Shown: one piece after another, positions 61,858-64,000 of the stretch
How the letters are laid out: every line of letters begins with the position of its first letter
Numbering within the stretch: position 1 is the first letter of the stretch
NCBI GenBank assembly: GCA_016858145.1
Contig: JAEHOE010000101.1
Coordinates: 186,001-250,000 of the forward strand
DNA length: 64,000 nt
Origin: Edaphochlamys debaryana
Taxonomy: Eukaryota > Chlorophyta > Chlorophyceae > Chlamydomonadales
Direction of reading: 5' to 3'
Made by a program: the position numbers and the translations under genes
The notes under the pieces: generated by a model
Seen by the model: the letters and a program-made list of their open reading frames with translations, nothing else
Database searches by the model: none
Told to the model about the DNA's origin: nothing

Positions 61858-64000
61858 CTGTGGGGGCGTGTGGACGGGCGGCGGAGGGGGACGCGCGTTC
61901 AGGGGCGGGGCAGGGGGAGTATGGTGGAGAGCGGGGGTAGGAATGGGGATAGAGTGAGGGGGGGAGTTAGCGCGGGCGTTAGGGTGCAGTGGGCGTTACT
62001 GGAGGCCGGGGCTGCAAGCCGGGGGACACGGAGCCCGCGCCTGGGAGCAGCGTTACTCTGAGCAGGCCGCGGCGCTTGCGCTGCTCAGCTGCGCGACCCT
62101 TCACCAGGAGAGTGGGCCGTGAAATCCAAGCTGCTAGCGCTCCGCCGGTTGCAAGCGCTCGACGATTGGTAGCGCGCGAGCGGCTGCCTCAGCTGACACT
62201 CCGGCCACAAGCCTGCTGCCGGTGCCAGCGCCCCATATCAAATAACTCTGAGATCTGAGCATCCTCGCGGCTGGCAGGTATCCAGGGGAGCGGAGCCGCG
62301 AGGCGGACTCAGCGGGTAGCCCGCAGTGGCCCTGGCTGCTGCCCGATATGACCAGATGCTGCGGAAAGCTCTAGAATTTCAACTAAAGAACGGCTTGGGG
62401 GCGTGGGCTCAGGGCTCTGGAGGAGACATCTCCGAGCGAAGTCCGCGAGCGAGCCCCACCAACGCACCATTGCGCCAACCAGCAGCTCCTGGTCCACCAC
62501 TTGTCGCTAGGCAGGTGGCGGACCCGTGTAGGGCAAGGCTCAGCTCCAACGCGAGCCGCGGCCCGTCTGGGCGTCAGGGACGGCCATCGTGCTAGGATAC
62601 AGAGCAATGAGCAGACGGTTACGTCTCTTTGGTCGACACAGAGTGCGGCGGGTAGGAGGTGTCACCAGACCGGCTACGTGGCCAGTTAAGAACTGGCCAA
62701 AATGCTTCAGACGGCGTTGCGCTCTACCTCGGCCTGGATACGTTAAGCCGCTACAGAGTGTATCGGAGAGGAGGCGGGCAACTTCCGGTGTGAACGATTA
62801 CCATTACCTGATGGATCGAACCGGGTACGCACTGCCCCCGGCCCCTCTCAACACACCAGTCCCGTGACTCGCTTAGACACATGGCCGGAATCATGAACAA
62901 ACCGCGCCTAACAAAACGGCGATTGGACAACAGCCTTTCGCCAGCACGGGCAATCGGCCGACCAGCGCTGAACGGGCGCCGGCGTCGCGCCATAGGCGAC
63001 GTTAGCGGTAATGTCAGCGGATGCCTAGGCATGCCGGTCGGGCTACACAACACGCGTGTACACACACAACGGCCAGCTTCGGCCCGATGGGATGGTAAGT
63101 GGCACGAGGGCGATGAGCCGAGCGCCGAGGAGCGATGCATGTGTGGCGAACACGCCGGAACAAACATGTGAGGGGGGACGCTGCTTCGAGGGCGTGGTTC
63201 CCGCTGTCCTGCCGCTTGCACCAGGACGACGGTGGGGTCGACAAGGGTCGGCAAGGGCGACGACCGCCCGCTGAAGCGAAGAGGCAAGGTGCCCACAATC
63301 CTGTCCCTGAGCTTAGGGGGCTGCCCCGTGCCATGAGGTATGGCAGCCTGGTAGGCCTGTGTGCCCCTAGAGGGGCCCTGAGTTGAGTGAGTGGTGTGTG
63401 CCCCGTCCGCATGGGCCAACATTGGCAGGGCCCAACCCTACTGCCGGTGGGATGTTCCCAGCTCCTGGTGTCTGCCCGCACCCATGCCGCCGATTTGTCG
63501 CATTCTCACGTCTATCGCGTTCCACCTCACCCCGCCTCGTCAACCATTCAACCACCAAGTGCCCCACCCGTACCTGCCCTGCAGTGCTCTGAGTTCCCTG
63601 CCCTCAGCAACCCTCCTCCTGCCGTCAGCATCCTCCCATCAGGCCGCAGGAGGCTATGCTCTGGTATGCACTGGACCCCTGCCAGCCTGGAACCGTTCGT
63701 CGCCCTTGACCCGCCTCTGGCATGACAGCAAAGACGCCTACCTCTTCGGGGTTCGGGCCCTCCGGCCCTCACTCAATCCGCGCGTTCGCCTCCTCCCCTC
63801 TCGCCTTCCCCAAGCTCCAGCCACACGGCCTCAACACAGCCCCTCCCCTCCCCACCTCTACCGCCACGCATTCCCGCCTCAGCGGCGCCGGCACAGCCGC
63901 CCACCTGTCACCAGCTGTTGCGCCAGCCCCCGCAGCAGCCCTGTTCGCGGCTGCTGGGCGCTCGCTCCACTCCGGCCGCCACTCCGCTCCCGCTCGCCCG
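61858..64000. other. Upstream of the kinase gene, right edge
   Basis: The first exon and promoter of the kinase gene should lie in the first part of this block, on the minus strand, but no ATG-to-donor exon with the right phase stood out. Beyond about 62.3 kb no gene, domain or repeat was recognised. Confidence 0.45.

Overview
The window reads as nuclear DNA of a chlamydomonadalean (volvocine-type) green alga. It is strongly GC-rich. Genes are cut into many short exons with GT-AG borders, introns often open with a G-run and close with a C-run, coding regions carry long Ala/Gly/Pro-rich inserts, and the algal poly(A) signal TGTAA lies downstream of several stops. The species cannot be fixed from the sequence. 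All exon models are hand-built from splice consensus, unbroken frame and family knowledge; nothing was aligned or searched.

Layout. 0.7-1.6 kb (+): 3' exons of a plastid-type ribosomal protein L3. 2.8-17.1 kb (+): a 40-exon gene for a 1602-residue microbial-type rhodopsin joined to a histidine kinase, a response-regulator receiver, a class III nucleotide cyclase, a coiled coil and a SAM domain. This belongs to the algal histidine-kinase-rhodopsin / two-component cyclase opsin (2c-Cyclop) family. 17-25.8 kb: mostly non-genic, with a Ty3/gypsy reverse-transcriptase remnant, dispersed and tandem repeats, one tentative small spliced gene and one orphan coding-like stretch. 25.8-31.1 kb (+): a 1565-residue low-complexity, probably nuclear protein. 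31-35.7 kb: no gene recognised.

35.7-37.4 kb (-): an intronless protein with NHL-type repeats and a BTB/POZ domain. 38.5-43.7 kb (-): 11-exon plastid Fe-S scaffold SUFB. 44.0-46.6 kb (+): 7-exon PDX1, the PLP synthase subunit, head-to-head with SUFB across 306 bp. 50.4-51.7 kb (+): a three-exon unrecognised acidic/Ser-rich protein. 55.6-61.9 kb (-): a CDKL-like protein kinase with a tail of about 1200 residues, first exon unresolved. The rest is intergenic.

How the genes relate. The opsin-kinase-receiver-cyclase protein holds a complete light-to-cyclic-nucleotide route in one chain: retinal chromophore, His kinase, Asp receiver, cyclase. Kinase and receiver residues are intact, but the cyclase lacks the usual transition-state Asn and Arg, which is the most notable observation here. 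SUFB and PDX1 form a divergent pair whose products meet biochemically, because plastid Fe-S assembly takes sulfur from a PLP-dependent cysteine desulfurase.
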